38,954 bases of DNA from Saccoglossus kowalevskii (Eukaryota > Hemichordata > Enteropneusta > Harrimaniidae): positions 1-38,954 of the forward strand of contig NW_003122882.1 of the NCBI RefSeq assembly GCF_000003605.2. The letters run 5' to 3'. Both the position numbers and the translations under genes were made by a program. The notes under the pieces are model-generated. The model was not told where the DNA came from. It was given only the letters and a program-made list of their open reading frames with translations, and searched no databases. Positions 13,720 through 26,096 of the stretch are shown here, one piece after another; position 1 is the stretch's first letter, and each line of letters opens with the position of its first letter.

Positions 13720-14455
13720 TCTACCACTAGTTTTGACTGTTGAGACCTCCGGATACTCTTGTCTACCCCTAGTTTTGACTGTTAAAACCTCAGGATACTC
13801 ATGTCTACCCGTAGTTTTGACTGTTGAAACCTCGGGTTACTCGTGTCTACCACACGTTTTGACTGTTGAAACCTCCGGATACTCTTGTCTACCACTAGTT
13901 TTGACTTTTGAAACCTCTTAATACACATGTCTACCACTAGTTTTGACTGTTGAAACGTCGGGATACTCATGTCTACCCGTAGTTTTGACTGTTGGAACCT
14001 CCGGATACTCTTGTCTACCACGAGTTTTGACTGTTGAACCCTCAGGATACTCATGTCTACCACTAGATTTGACTGTTGAACCCTCCGAATACTCATGTCT
14101 ACCACTAGTTTTGACTGTTTAAACCTCAGGATACTCATGTCTACCAATAGTTTTGACTGTTGAAACCTCAGGATACTCGTGTCTACCCCTAGTTTTGACT
14201 GTTAACACCTCAGGATACTCATGTCTACCCGTAGTTTTGACTGTTGACACTTCGGGATACTCGTGTCTACCACAAGTTTTGACTGTTGAAACCTCAGGAT
14301 ACTCAAGTCTACCACTAGTTTTGACAGTTGAAACCTCTGAATACACATGTCTACCCCTAGTTTTGACTGTTGAAACGTCGGGGAACTCATGTCTACCCGT
14401 AGTTTTGACTGTTGAAACCCTCGGATACTCTTGTCTGCCACGAGTTTTGATTGTT
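13720..14455 (+). repeat. Dispersed duplication (partner about 30238-30971)
   Basis: The offset is about 16516-16518 bp, shifting slightly at small indels near 30415. Shared series are GTTAAAACC, CACACGTTTTGAC, GACTTTTGAAACC-like, CTCTTAATACAC, CCACTAGATTTGAC and GGGGAACTC. Substitutions are more frequent than in the other pairs, so this looks like an older duplication. The partner forms the right flank of the diverged island. Confidence 0.75.
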
Positions 14456-14701
14456 GAACCCTCCGGATACTCTAGTCGACCACTAGTTTTGACTGTTGAA
14501 ACCTCCGGATACTCATGTCTACCACTAGTTTTGACTGTTGAAACTTCCGGATACACATGTCTACCACTAGTTTTGACTGTTGAAACCTCCGGATAGTCTT
14601 GTCTACCACGAGTTTTGACTGTTGAACCCTCAGGATACTCATGTCTACCACTAGTTTTGACTGTTGAACCCTCCGAATACTCATGTCTACCACTAGTTTT
14701 T

Positions 14702-16007
14702 ACTGTTGAAACGTCAGGATACTCATGTCTACCACTAGTTTTGACTGTTGAACCCTCCGAAAACTCATGTCTACCACTAGTTTTGACTGTTTAAACCTCA
14801 GGATACTCTTGTCGACCACTAGTTTTGACTGTTGAAACCTCCGGATACTCATGTCTACCACTGGTTTTGACTGTTGAAACCTCGGGATACTCATGTCTAC
14901 CCCTAGTTTTGACTGTTGAAATATTGGGATACTTATGTCTACCCCTAGTTTTGACTGTTGAAACTTTGGGATACTCATGTCAACCCATAGTTGTGACTGT
15001 TGAAACCTCGAGATACTCTTGTCTGCCACTAGTTTTGACTGTTGAAACGTCAGGATACTCATGTCTACCACTAGTTTTGACTGTTGAAACCTCGGGATAC
15101 TCATGTCTACCACTAGTTTTGACTGTTTAAACCTCCGGATACTCTTGTCGACCACTAGTTTTGACTGCTGAAACCTCCGGATACTCATGTCTACCACTAG
15201 TTTTGACTGTTGAAACCTCCGGATACTCATGTCTACCACTAGTTTTGACTGTTGAAACCTCCGGATACTCTTGTCTACCCCTAGTTTTGACTGTTAACAC
15301 CTCAGGATACTCATGTCTACCCGTAGTTTTGACTGTTGAAACCTCGGGATACTCGTGTCTACCACACGTCTTGACTGTTGAAACCTCAGGATACTCATGT
15401 CTACCACTAGTTTTGACTGTTGAAACCTCTTAATACACATGTCTACCCCTAGTTTTGACTGTTGAAACGTCGGGATACTCATGTCTACCCATAGTTGTGA
15501 CTGTTGAAACCTCGAGATACTCTTGTCTGCCACTAGTTTTGACTGTTGAAACGTCAGGATACTCATGTCTACCACTAGTTTTGACTGTTGAACCCTCCGA
15601 AAACTCATGTCTACCACTAGTTTTGACTGTTTAAACCTCAGGATACTCTTGTCGACCACTAGTTTTGACTGTTGAAACCTCCGGATACTCATGTCTACCA
15701 CTGGTTTTGACTGTTGAAACCTCGGGATACTCATGTCTACCCCTAGTTTTGACTGTTGAAATATTGGGATACTTATGTCTACCCCTAGTTTTGACTGTTG
15801 AAACTTTGGGATACTCATGTCAACCCATAGTTGTGACTGTTGAAACCTCGAGATACTCTTGTCTGCCACTAGTTTTGACTGTTGAAACGTCAGGATACTC
15901 ATGTCTACCACTAGTTTTGACTGTTGAAACCTCGGGATACTCATGTCTACCACTAGTTTTGACTGTTTAAACCTCCGGATACTCTTGTCGACCACTAGTT
16001 TTGACTG
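14702..16007 (+). repeat. Tandem duplication with 840-bp period
   Basis: Bases 14702-15167 recur at 15542-16007, exactly 840 bp (20 units) on, with the same ordered variants: CCGAAAACTC, CCACTGGTTTTG, GAAATATTGGG, GTCAACCCATAG and GTCTGCCAC. A further relation at an offset of 1479 bp links 14880-15723 to 16359-17202. As a result, the series with GAAATATTGGG exists three times between 14880 and 16620. Confidence 0.9.
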
Positions 16008-18430
16008 TTTAAACCTCCGGATACTCTTGTCTACCCCTAGTTTTGACTGTTAACACCTCAGGATACTCATGTCTACACGTAGTTTTGACTGTTGAAACCT
16101 CGGGATACTCGTGTCTATCCCTAGTTTTGACTGTTGAAACCTCCTCGGGATACTCATGTGTACCCCTAGTTTTGACTGTTGAAACCTCGGGATACTCGTG
16201 TCTATCCCTAGTTTTGACTGTTGAAACCTCCTCGGGATACTTATTTGTACCACTAATTTTGACTGTTGAAACCTCGGGATACTCATGTGTACCCCTAGTT
16301 TTGACTGTTGAAACCTCGGGATACTCGTGTCTATCCCTGGTTATGACTGTTGAAACCTCCTCGGGATACTCATGTCTACCCCTAGTTTTGACTGTTGAAA
16401 TATTGGGATACTTATGTCTACCCCTAGTTTTGACTGTTGAAACTTTGGGATACTCATGTCAACCCATAGTTGTGACTGTTGAAACCTCGAGATACTCTTG
16501 TCTGCCACTAGTTTTGACTGTTGAAACGTCAGGATACTCATGTCTACCACTAGTTTTGACTGTTGAAACCTCGGGATACTCATGTCTACCACTAGTTTTG
16601 ACTGTTTAAACCTCCGGATACTCTTGTCGACCACTAGTTTTGACTGCTGAAACCTCCGGATACTCATGTCTACCACTAGTTTTGACTGTTGAAACCTCCG
16701 GATACTCATGTCTACCACTAGTTTTGACTGTTGAAACCTCCGGATACTCTTGTCTACCCCTAGTTTTGACTGTTAACACCTCAGGATACTCATGTCTACC
16801 CGTAGTTTTGACTGTTGAAACCTCGGGATACTCGTGTCTACCACACGTCTTGACTGTTGAAACCTCAGGATACTCATGTCTACCACTAGTTTTGACTGTT
16901 GAAACCTCTTAATACACATGTCTACCCCTAGTTTTGACTGTTGAAACGTCGGGATACTCATGTCTACCCATAGTTGTGACTGTTGAAACCTCGAGATACT
17001 CTTGTCTGCCACTAGTTTTGACTGTTGAAACGTCAGGATACTCATGTCTACCACTAGTTTTGACTGTTGAACCCTCCGAAAACTCATGTCTACCACTAGT
17101 TTTGACTGTTTAAACCTCAGGATACTCTTGTCGACCACTAGTTTTGACTGTTGAAACCTCCGGATACTCATGTCTACCACTGGTTTTGACTGTTGAAACC
17201 TCCGGATACTCATGTCTACCACTAGTTTTGACTGTTGAAACCTCCGGATACTCTTGTCTACCCCTAGTTTTGACTGTTAACACCTCAGGATACTCATGTC
17301 TACCCGTAGTTTTGACTGTTGAAACCTCGGGATACTCGTGTCTACCACACGTCTTGACTGTTGAAACCTCAGGATACTCATGTCTACCACTAGTTTTGAC
17401 TGTTGAAACCTCTTAATACACATGTCTACCCCTAGTTTTGACTGTTGAAACGTCGGTATACTCATGTCTACCCGTAGTTTTGACTGTTGGAACCTCCGGA
17501 TACTCTTGTCTACCAAGAGTTTTGACTGTTGAATCTTCAGGATACTCATGTCTACCACTAGTTTTGACTGTTGAACCCTCCGAAAACTCTTGTCTACCAC
17601 TAGTTTTGACTGTTGAAACGTCAGGATACTCATGTCTACCACTAGTTTTGACTGTTGAAACGTCGGGATACTCATGTCTACCACTAGTTTTGACTGTTCA
17701 AACCTCCGGATACTCTTGTCGACCACTAGTTTTGACTGTGGAAACCTTGGGATACTCATGTGTCTATCCCTAGTTTTGACTGTTGAAACCTTGGGATACT
17801 CATGTCTACCCCTAGTGTTGACTGTTGAAACCTTGGGATACTCATGTGTCTATCCCTAGTTTTGACTGTTGAATCGTTAGGATACTCGTGTGTACCCTTA
17901 GATTTAACTGTTGAAACCTACTCGGGATACTCATGTGTACCCCTAGTTTTGACTGTTGAAACCTCGGGATACTCGTGTCTATCCCTAGTTTTGACTGTTG
18001 AAACATCCTCGGGATACTAATTTGTACCACTAGTTTTGACTGTTGAAACCTCGAGATACTCGTGTCTACCACTAGTTTTGACTGTTGAAACCTCCGTATA
18101 CTCATGTCTACCACTAGTTTTGACTGTTTAAACCTCCGGATACTCATGTCTACCACTAGTTTTGACTGTTGAAACCTCCGGATACTCTTGTCTACCACTA
18201 GTTTTGACTGTTGAAACCTCGGGACACTCATGTCTACCACTAGTTTTGACTGTTTAAACCTCCGGATACTCTTGTCTACCCCTAGTTTTAACTGTTAACA
18301 CCTCAGGATACTCATGTCTACACGTAGTTTTGACTGTTGAAACCTCGGGATACTCGTGTCTATCCCTAGTTTTGACTGTTGAAACCTCCTCGGGATACTC
18401 ATGTGTACCCCTAGTTTTGACTGTTGAAAC
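16007..18430 (+). repeat. Segmental duplication, left copy (partner 33590-36055)
   Basis: This copy matches 33590-36055 at an offset of 17583 bp, covering an H module, a C-like series and a T module with the same rare variants (ACCAAGAG near 17513 and 35096; GACTGTGGAAACC near 17735 and 35318). The offset becomes 17625 after about 18216 because this copy lacks one complete 42-bp unit. The boundaries are where neighbouring variants stop matching. Confidence 0.9.
16050..16260 (+). repeat. H module: alternating 42/45-bp units (representative copy)
   Basis: This higher-order module starts with TTAACACC and TGTCTACACG. It then alternates a 42-bp unit containing CTCGGG and TGTCTATCCC with a 45-bp unit containing CTCCTCGGG and TGTACC. 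The last 45-bp unit carries TTATTTGTACC and is followed by the diagnostic ACTAATTTTG. Starts (position of TTAACA) are 1682, 2571, 3966, 9025, 9577, 10733, 11750, 16050, 18295, 18889, 19906, 21216, 24670, 29233, 31815, 32703, 33633, 35920, 37739 and 38249. Copies at 3966, 18889 and 24670 share CTAAACG in place of CTACACG and have CATTTGTACC plus ACTAGTTTTG at the end, marking a subfamily. The copies at 35920 and 38249 are short or atypical. Confidence 0.9.
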
Positions 18431-18534
18431 CTCGGGATACTCGTGTCTATCCCTAGTTTTGACTGTTGAAACCTCCTCGGGATACTTATTTGTACCACTA
18501 ATTTTGACTGTTTAAACATTGGGATACTTATGTC

Positions 18535-19723
18535 TACCACTAGTTTTGACTGTTGAAACGTCGGGATACTCATGTCTACCACTAGTTTTGACTGTTTAAA
18601 CCTCCGGATACTCTTGTCTACCACTAGTTTTGACTGTTGAAACGTCAGGATACTCATGTCTACCACTAGTTTTGACTGTTGAAACCTCCGGATACTCTTG
18701 TCTACCACTAGTTTTGACTGTTGAAACCTCCGGATACTCATGTCTACCACTAGTTTTGACTGTTGAAACCTCCGGATACTCTTGTCTACCCCTAGTTTTG
18801 ACTGTTAACACCTCAAGATACTCATGTCTACCCGTAGTTTTGACTGTTGAAACCTCTGGATACTCTTGTCTACCCCTAGTTTTGACTGTTAACACCTCAG
18901 GATACTCATGTCTAAACGTAGTTTTGACTGTTGAAACCTCGGGATACTCGTGTCTATCCCTAGTTTTGACTGTTGAAACCTCCTCGGGATACTCATGTGT
19001 ACCCCTAGTTTTGACTGTTGAAACCTCGGGATACTCGTGTCTATCCCTAGTTTTGACTGTTGAAACCTCCTCGGGATACTCATTTGTACCACTAGTTTTG
19101 ACTGTTGAAACCTCGGGATACTCATGTGTACCCCTAGTTTTGACTGTTGAAACCTCGAGATACTCGTGTCTATCCCTAGTTATGACTGTTGAAACCTTCT
19201 CGGGATACTCATGTCTACCCCTAGTTTTGACTGTTGAAACATTGGGATACTTATGTCTACCCCTAGTTTTGACTGTTGAAACCTTGGGATACTCATGTCT
19301 ACGCCTAGATTTGACTGTTGAAACCTCGAGATACTCTTGTCTACCACTAGTTTTGACTGTTGAAACGTCAGGATACTCATGTCTACCACTAGTCTTGACT
19401 GTTGAAACCTCGGGATACTCATGTCTACCACTAGTTTTGACTGTTTAAACCTCCGGACACTCTTGTCGACCACTAGTTTTGACTGTTGAAACCTCCGGAT
19501 ACTCATGTCTACGACTAGATTTGACTGTTGAAACCTCTGCATACTCATGTCTACCACTAGTTTTGACTGTTGAAACCTCAGGATACTCTTGTTTACCCCT
19601 AGTTTTGACTGTTAACAACTCAGGATACTCATGTCTACCCGTAGTTTTGACTGTTGAAACCTCTTAATACACATGTCTACGCCTAGTTTTGACTGTTGAA
19701 ACGTCGGGATACTCATGTCTACC
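18535..19723 (+). repeat. Segmental duplication, right copy (partner 3612-4800)
   Basis: This is the same unit order as 3612-4800. Small differences include CTACGCCTAG near 19302 against CTTTACCCCTAG-type spelling near 4375, and GATACTC for GACACTC near 18901. It begins where the region shared with 31477-32056 ends, so this point is a junction between two duplicated blocks. Confidence 0.9.
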
Positions 19724-22349
19724 ACTAGTTTTGACTGTTGAAACCTCTGGATACTCTTGTCTACCACTAGTTTTGACTGTTGAAACGTCAGGATACTCAT
19801 GTCTACCACTAGTTTTGACTGTTGAAACCTCGGGACACTCATGTCTACCACTAGTTTTGACTGTTTAAACCTCCGGATACTCTTGTCTACCCCTAGTTTT
19901 GACTGTTAACGCCTCAGGATACTCATGTCTACACGTAGTTTTGACTGTTGAAACCTCGGGATACTCGTGTCTATCCCTAGTTTTGACTGTTGAAACCTCC
20001 TCGGGATACTCATGTGTACCCCTAGTTTTGACTGTTGAAACCTCGGGATACTCGTGTCTATCCCTAGTTTTGACTGTTGAAACCTCCTCGGGATACTTAT
20101 TTGTACCACTAATTTTGACTGTTGAAACCTCGGGATACTCATGTGTACCCCTAGTTTTGACTGTTGAAACCTCGGGATACTCGTGTCTATCCCTGGTTAT
20201 GACTGTTGAAACCTCCTCGGGATACTCATGTCTACCCCTAGTTTTGACTGTTGAAACATTGGGATACTTATGTCTACCCCTAGTTTTGACTGTTGAAACT
20301 TTGGGATACTCATGTCAACCCATAGTTGTGACTGTTGAAACCTCGAGATACTCTTGTCTGCCACTAGTTTTGACTGTTGAAACGTCAGGATACTCATGTC
20401 TACCACTAGTTTTGACTGTTGAAACCTCGGGATACTCATGTCTACCACTAGTTTTGACTGTTTAAACCTCCGGATACTCTTGTCGACCACTAGTTTTGAC
20501 TGTTGAAACCTCCGGATACTCATGTCTACCACTAGTTTTGACTGTTGAAACCTCCGGATACTCATGTCTACCACTAGTTTTGACTGTTGAAACCTCCGGA
20601 TACTCTTGTCTACCACTAGTTTTGACTGTTAACACCTCAGGATACTCATGTCTACCCGTAGTTTTGACTGTTGAAACCTCGGGATACTCAAGTCTAGCAC
20701 TAGTTTTGACTGTTGAACCTCAGGATACTCATGTCTACCACTAGTTTTGACTGTTGAAACCTCTTAATACACATGTCTACCCCTAGTTTTGACTGTTGAA
20801 ACGTCGGGATACTCATGTCTACCCGTAGTTTTGACTGTTGGAACCTCCGGATACTCTTGTCTACCACGAGTTTTGACTGTTGAATCCTCAGGATACTCAT
20901 GTCTACCACTAGTTTTGACTGTTGAACCCTCCGAAAACTCATGTCTACCACTAGTTTTGACTGTTTAAGCCTCAGGATACTCATGTATACCAATAGTTTT
21001 GACTGTTGAAACCTCAGGATACTCGTGTCTACCCCTAGTTTTGACTGTTAACACCTCAGGATACTCATGTCTATCCGTAGTTTTGACTGTTGAAACCTCG
21101 GGATACTCATGTCTACCACTAGTTTTGACTGTTGAAACCTCGGGACACTCATGTCTACCACTAGTTTTGACTGTTTAAACCTCCGGATACTCTTGTCTAC
21201 CCCTAGTTTTGACTGTTAACACCTCAGGATACTCATGTCTACACGTAGTTTTGACTGTTGAAACCTCGGGATACTCGTGTCTATCCCTAGTTTTGACTGT
21301 TGAAACCTCCTCAGGATACTCATGTGTACCCCTAGTTATGACTGTTGAAACTTCAGGATACTCGTGTCTATCCCTAGTTTTTGGACTGTTGAAACCTCCT
21401 CGGGATACTTATTTGTACCACTAGTTTTGACTGTTGAAACCTCGGGATACTCATGTGTACCCCTAGTTTTGACTGTTGAAACCTCGGGATACTCGTGTCT
21501 ATCCCTAGTTATGACTGTTGAAACCTCCTCGGGATACTCATGTCTACCCCTAGTTTTGACTGTTGAAACATTGGGATACTTATGTCTACCCCTAGTTTTG
21601 ACTGTTGAAACCTTGGGATACTCATGTCTACCCATAGTTGTGACTGTTGAAACCTCGAGATACTCTTGTCTACCACTAGTTTTGACTGTTGAAACGTCAG
21701 GATACTCATGTCTACCACTAGTTTTGACTGTTTAAACCTCCGGATACTCATGTCTACCACTAGTTTTGACTGTTGAAGCCTCCGGATACTCTTGTCGACC
21801 ACTAGTTTTGACTGTTGAAACCTCCGGATACTCATGTCTACCACTAGTTTTGACTGTTGAAACCTCCGGATACTCATGTCTACCACTAGTTTTGACTGTT
21901 GAAACCTCCGGATACTCTTGTCTACCCCTAGTTTTGACTGTTAACACCTCAGGATACTCATGTCTACCCGTAGTTTTGACTGTTGAAACCTCGGGATACT
22001 CGTGTCTACCACACGTCTTGACTGTTGAAACCTCAGGATACTCATGTCTACCACTAGTTTTGACTGTTGAAACCTCTTAATACACATGTCTACCCCTAGT
22101 TTTGACTGTTGAAACGTCGGGATACTCATGTCTACCCGTAGTTTTGACTATTGGAACCTCCGGATACTCTTGTCTACCACGAGTTTTGACTGTTGAATCC
22201 TCAGGATACTCATGTCTACCACTAGTTTTGACTGTTGGAACCTCCGGATACTCTTGTCTACCACGAGTTTTGACTGTTGAAACGTCGGGATACTCATGTC
22301 TACCACTAGTTTTGACTGTTTAAACCTCCGGATACTCTTGTCGACCACT

Positions 22350-23745
22350 AGTTTTGACTGTTAACACCTCAGGATACTCATGTCTACCCGTAGTTTTGAC
22401 TGTTGAAACCTCCGGATACTCGTGTCTACCACAAGTTTTGACTGGTGAAACCTCAGGATACTCATGTCTACCACTAGTTTTGACTGTTGAAACCTCTGAA
22501 TACACATGTCTACCCCTAGTTTTGACTGTTGAAACCTCAGGATACTCATGTCTACCACTAGTTTTGACTGTTGAAACCTCTGAATACACATGTCTACCCC
22601 TAGTTTTGACTGTTGAAACGTCGGGATACTCTTGTCGACCACTAGTTTTGACTGTTGAAACCTCCGGATACTCATATCTACCACTAGTTTTGACTGTTGA
22701 AACCTCCGGATACTCATGTCTACCACTAGTTTTGACTGTTTAAACCTCCGGATACTCATGTCTACCACTAGTTTTGACTGTTGAAGCCTCCGGATACTCT
22801 TGTCTACCACTAGTTTTGACTGTTGAAACGTCAGGATACTCATGTCTACCACTAGTTTTGACTGTTGAAACGTCGGCATACTCATGTCTACCACTAGTTT
22901 TGACTGTTTAAACCTCCGGATACTCTTGTCGACCACTAGTTTTGACTGTTGAAACCTCCGGATACTCTTGTCGACCACTAGTTTTGACTGTTGAAACCTC
23001 CGGATACTCATGTCTACCACTAGTTTTGACTGTTGAAACCTCCGGATACTCATGTCTACCACTAGTTTTGACTGTTGAAACCTCCGGATACTCTTGTCTA
23101 CCCCTAGTTTTGACTGTTAACACCTCAGGATACTCATGTCTACCCGTAGTTTTGACTGTTGAAACCTCGGGATACTCGTGTCTACCACACGTCTTGACTG
23201 TTGAAACCTCAGGATACTCATGTCTACCACTAGTTTTGACTGTTGAAACCTCTTAATACACATGTCTACCCCTAGTTTTGACTGTTGAAACGTCGGGATA
23301 CTCATGTCTACCCCTAGTTTTGACTGTTGGAACCTCCGGATACTCTTGTCTACCACGAGTTTTGACTGTTGAATCCTCAGGATACTCATGTCTACCACTA
23401 GTTTTGACTGTTGAACCCTCCGAAAACTCATGTCTACCACTAGTTTTGACTGTTTAAACCTCAGGATACTCATGTATACCAATAGTTTTGACTGTTGAAA
23501 CCTCAGGATACTCGTGTCTACCCCTAGTTTTGACTGTTAACACCTCAGGATACTCATGTCTACCCGTAGTTTTGACTGTTGAAACCTCGGGATACTCGTG
23601 TCTACCACAAGTTTTGACTGTTGAAACCTCAGGATACTCATGTCTACCACTAGTTTTGACTGTTGAAACCTCTGAATACACATGTCTAACCCTAGTTTTG
23701 ACTGTTGAAACGTCGGGATACTCATGTCTACCACTAGGTTTGACT
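22350..23745 (+). repeat. Segmental duplication, left copy (partner 26097-27491)
   Basis: It matches 26097-27491 at an offset of 3746 bp, including rare markers: GACTGGTGAAACC at 22441, the ATATCTACC unit near 22677 and the TCGGCATACTC unit near 22872. Just before the partner's start there is a 1-bp indel difference (near 26117), which changes the local offset to 3747. Confidence 0.9.
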
Positions 23746-24368
23746 GTTGAAGCCTCCGGATACTCTTGTCTACCACTAGTTTTGACTGTTGAAACGTCAG
23801 GATACTCATGTCTACCACTAGTTTTGACTGTTGAAACGTCGGCATACTCATGTCTACCACTAGTTTTGACTGTTTAAACCTCCGGATACTCTTGTCGACC
23901 ACTAGTTTTGACTGTTGAAACCTCCGGATACTCATGTCTACCACTAGTTTTGACTGTTGAAACCTCGGGATACTCTTGTCTACCACTAGTTTTGACTGTT
24001 GAAACGTCAGGATACTCATGTCTACCACTAGTTTTGACTGTTGAAACCTCGGGATACTCAAGTCTAGCACTAGTTTTGACTGTTTGAACCTCCGGATACT
24101 CTTGTCGACCACTAGTTTTGACTGTTGAAACCTCTTAATACACATGTCTACCCCTAGTTTTGACAGTTGAAACGTCGGGATACTCATGTCTACTCGTAGT
24201 TTTGACTGTGAAACTCCAGGATACTCATGTCTACCACTAGTTTTGACTGTTGAAATCTCCGGATACTCATGTCTACCACTAGTTTTGACTGTTGAAACCT
24301 CCGGATACTCATGTCTACCCCTGGTTTTGACGGTTTAAACCTCCGGATACTCATGTCTACCACTAGTT

Positions 24369-25271
24369 TTGACTGTTGAAACCTCCGGATACTCTTGTCT
24401 ACCACTAGTTTTGACTGTTGAAACGTCAGGATACTCATGTCTACCACTAGTTTTGACTTTTGAAACCTCCGGATACTCTTGTCTACCACTAGTTTTGACT
24501 GTTGAAACCTCCGGATACTCATGTCTACCACTAGTTTTGACTGTTGAAACCTCCGGATACTCTTGTCTACCCCTAGTTTTGACTGTTACCACCTCAAGAT
24601 ACTCATGTCTACCCGTAGTTTTGACTGTTGAAACCTCTGGATACTCTTGTCTACCCCTAGTTTTGACTGTTAACACCTCAGGATACTCATGTCTAAACGT
24701 AGTTTTGACTGTTGAAACCTCGGGATACTCGTGTCTATCCCTAGTTTTGACTGTTGAAACCTCCTCGGGATACTCATGTGTACCCCTAGTTTTGACTGTT
24801 GAAACCTCGGGATACTCGTGTCTATCCCTAGTTTTGACTGTTGAAACCTCCTCGGGATACTCATTTGTACCACTAGTTTTGACTGTTGAAACCTCGGGAT
24901 ACTCATGTGTACCCCTAGTTTTGACTGTTGAAACCTCGAGATACTCGTGTCTATCCCTAGTTATGACGGTTGAAACCTTCTCGGGATACTCATGTCTACC
25001 CCTAGTTTTGACTGTTGAAACATTGGGATACTTATGTCTACCCCTAGTTTTGACTGTTGAAACCTTGGGATACTCATGTCTACCCATAGTTGTGACTGTT
25101 GAAACCTCGAGATACTCTTGTCTACCACTAGTTTTGACTGTTGAAACGTCAGGATACTCATGTCTACCACTAGTTTTGACTGTTGAAACCTCGAGATACT
25201 CGTGTCTACCACTAGTTTTGACTGTTGAAACCTCCGTATACTCATGTGTACCACTAGTTTTGACTGTTTAA
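24369..25271 (+). other. Longest open frame (300 codons); not called as a gene
   Basis: The frame begins at a TTG, not an ATG, and reads 14-15-residue repeats such as VETSGYSCLPLVLT. It ends at TAA in a GTTTAAAC unit. An antisense frame of 250 codons (24335-25087, minus) is open over most of the same bases. Its length follows from unit lengths of 42 and 45 bp being multiples of three and from the chance absence of GTTTAAAC here. There is no Shine-Dalgarno, promoter, splice structure or recognisable domain. I consider it non-coding unless transcripts show otherwise. Confidence 0.15.
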
Positions 25272-25874
25272 ACCTCCGGATACTCATGTCTACCACTAGT
25301 TTTGACTGTTGAAACGTCAGGATACTCATGTCTACCACTAGTTTTGACTGTTGAAACCTCGGGATACTCAAGTCTAGCACTAGTTTTGACTGTTTGAACC
25401 TCCGGATACTCTTGTCGACCACTAGTTTTGACTGTTGAAACCTCTTAATACACATGTCTACCCCTAGTTTTGACAGTTGAAACGTCGGGATACTCATGTC
25501 TACCCGTAGTTTTGACTGTTGGAACCTCCGGATACTCTTGTCTACCACGAGTTTTGACTGTTGAACCCTCAGGATTCTCATGTCTACCACTAGTTTTGAC
25601 TGTTGAACCCTCCGAATACTCATGTCTACCACTAGTTTTGACTGTTTAAACCTCAGGATACTCATGTCTACCAATAGTTTTGACTGTTGAAACCCCAGGA
25701 TACTCGTGTCTACCCCTAGTTTTGACTGTTAACACCTCAGGATACTCATGTCTACCACTAGTTTTGACTGTTGAAATCTCCGGATACTCATGTCTACCAC
25801 TAGTTTTGACTGTTGAAACCTCCGGATACTCATGTCTACCCCTGGTTTTGACGGTTTAAACCTCCGGATACTCA
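25177..25874 (+). repeat. Dispersed duplication (partner 2910-3607)
   Basis: This copy has the same order of rare variants as 2910-3607, with private changes such as AGGATTCTC near 25572. It follows directly on the CCCATAGTTGTGACTG series that ends the partial copy of 3612-4800. Blocks that are neighbours at 2.9-4.8 kb are therefore rearranged in order here. Confidence 0.87.
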
Positions 25875-26096
25875 TGTCTACCACTAGTTTTGACTGTTGA
25901 AACCTCCGGATACTCTTGTCTACCACTAGTTTTGACTGTTGAAACGTCAGGATACTCATGTCTACCACTAGTTTTGACTGTTGAAACCTCCGGATACTCT
26001 TGTCTACCACTAATTTTGACTGTTGAAACCTCCGGATACTCATGTCTACCACTAATTTTTGACTGTTGAAACCTCCGGATACTCTTGTCTACCCCT

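Noticed and set aside
24369-25271. A repeat-protein gene translated across the array
   Set aside because: Frames are broken again and again by GTTTAAAC, GTTAAC, TCTTAATAC and the 44-bp units, many starts would be TTG or GTG, and opposite frames are open over the same bases.
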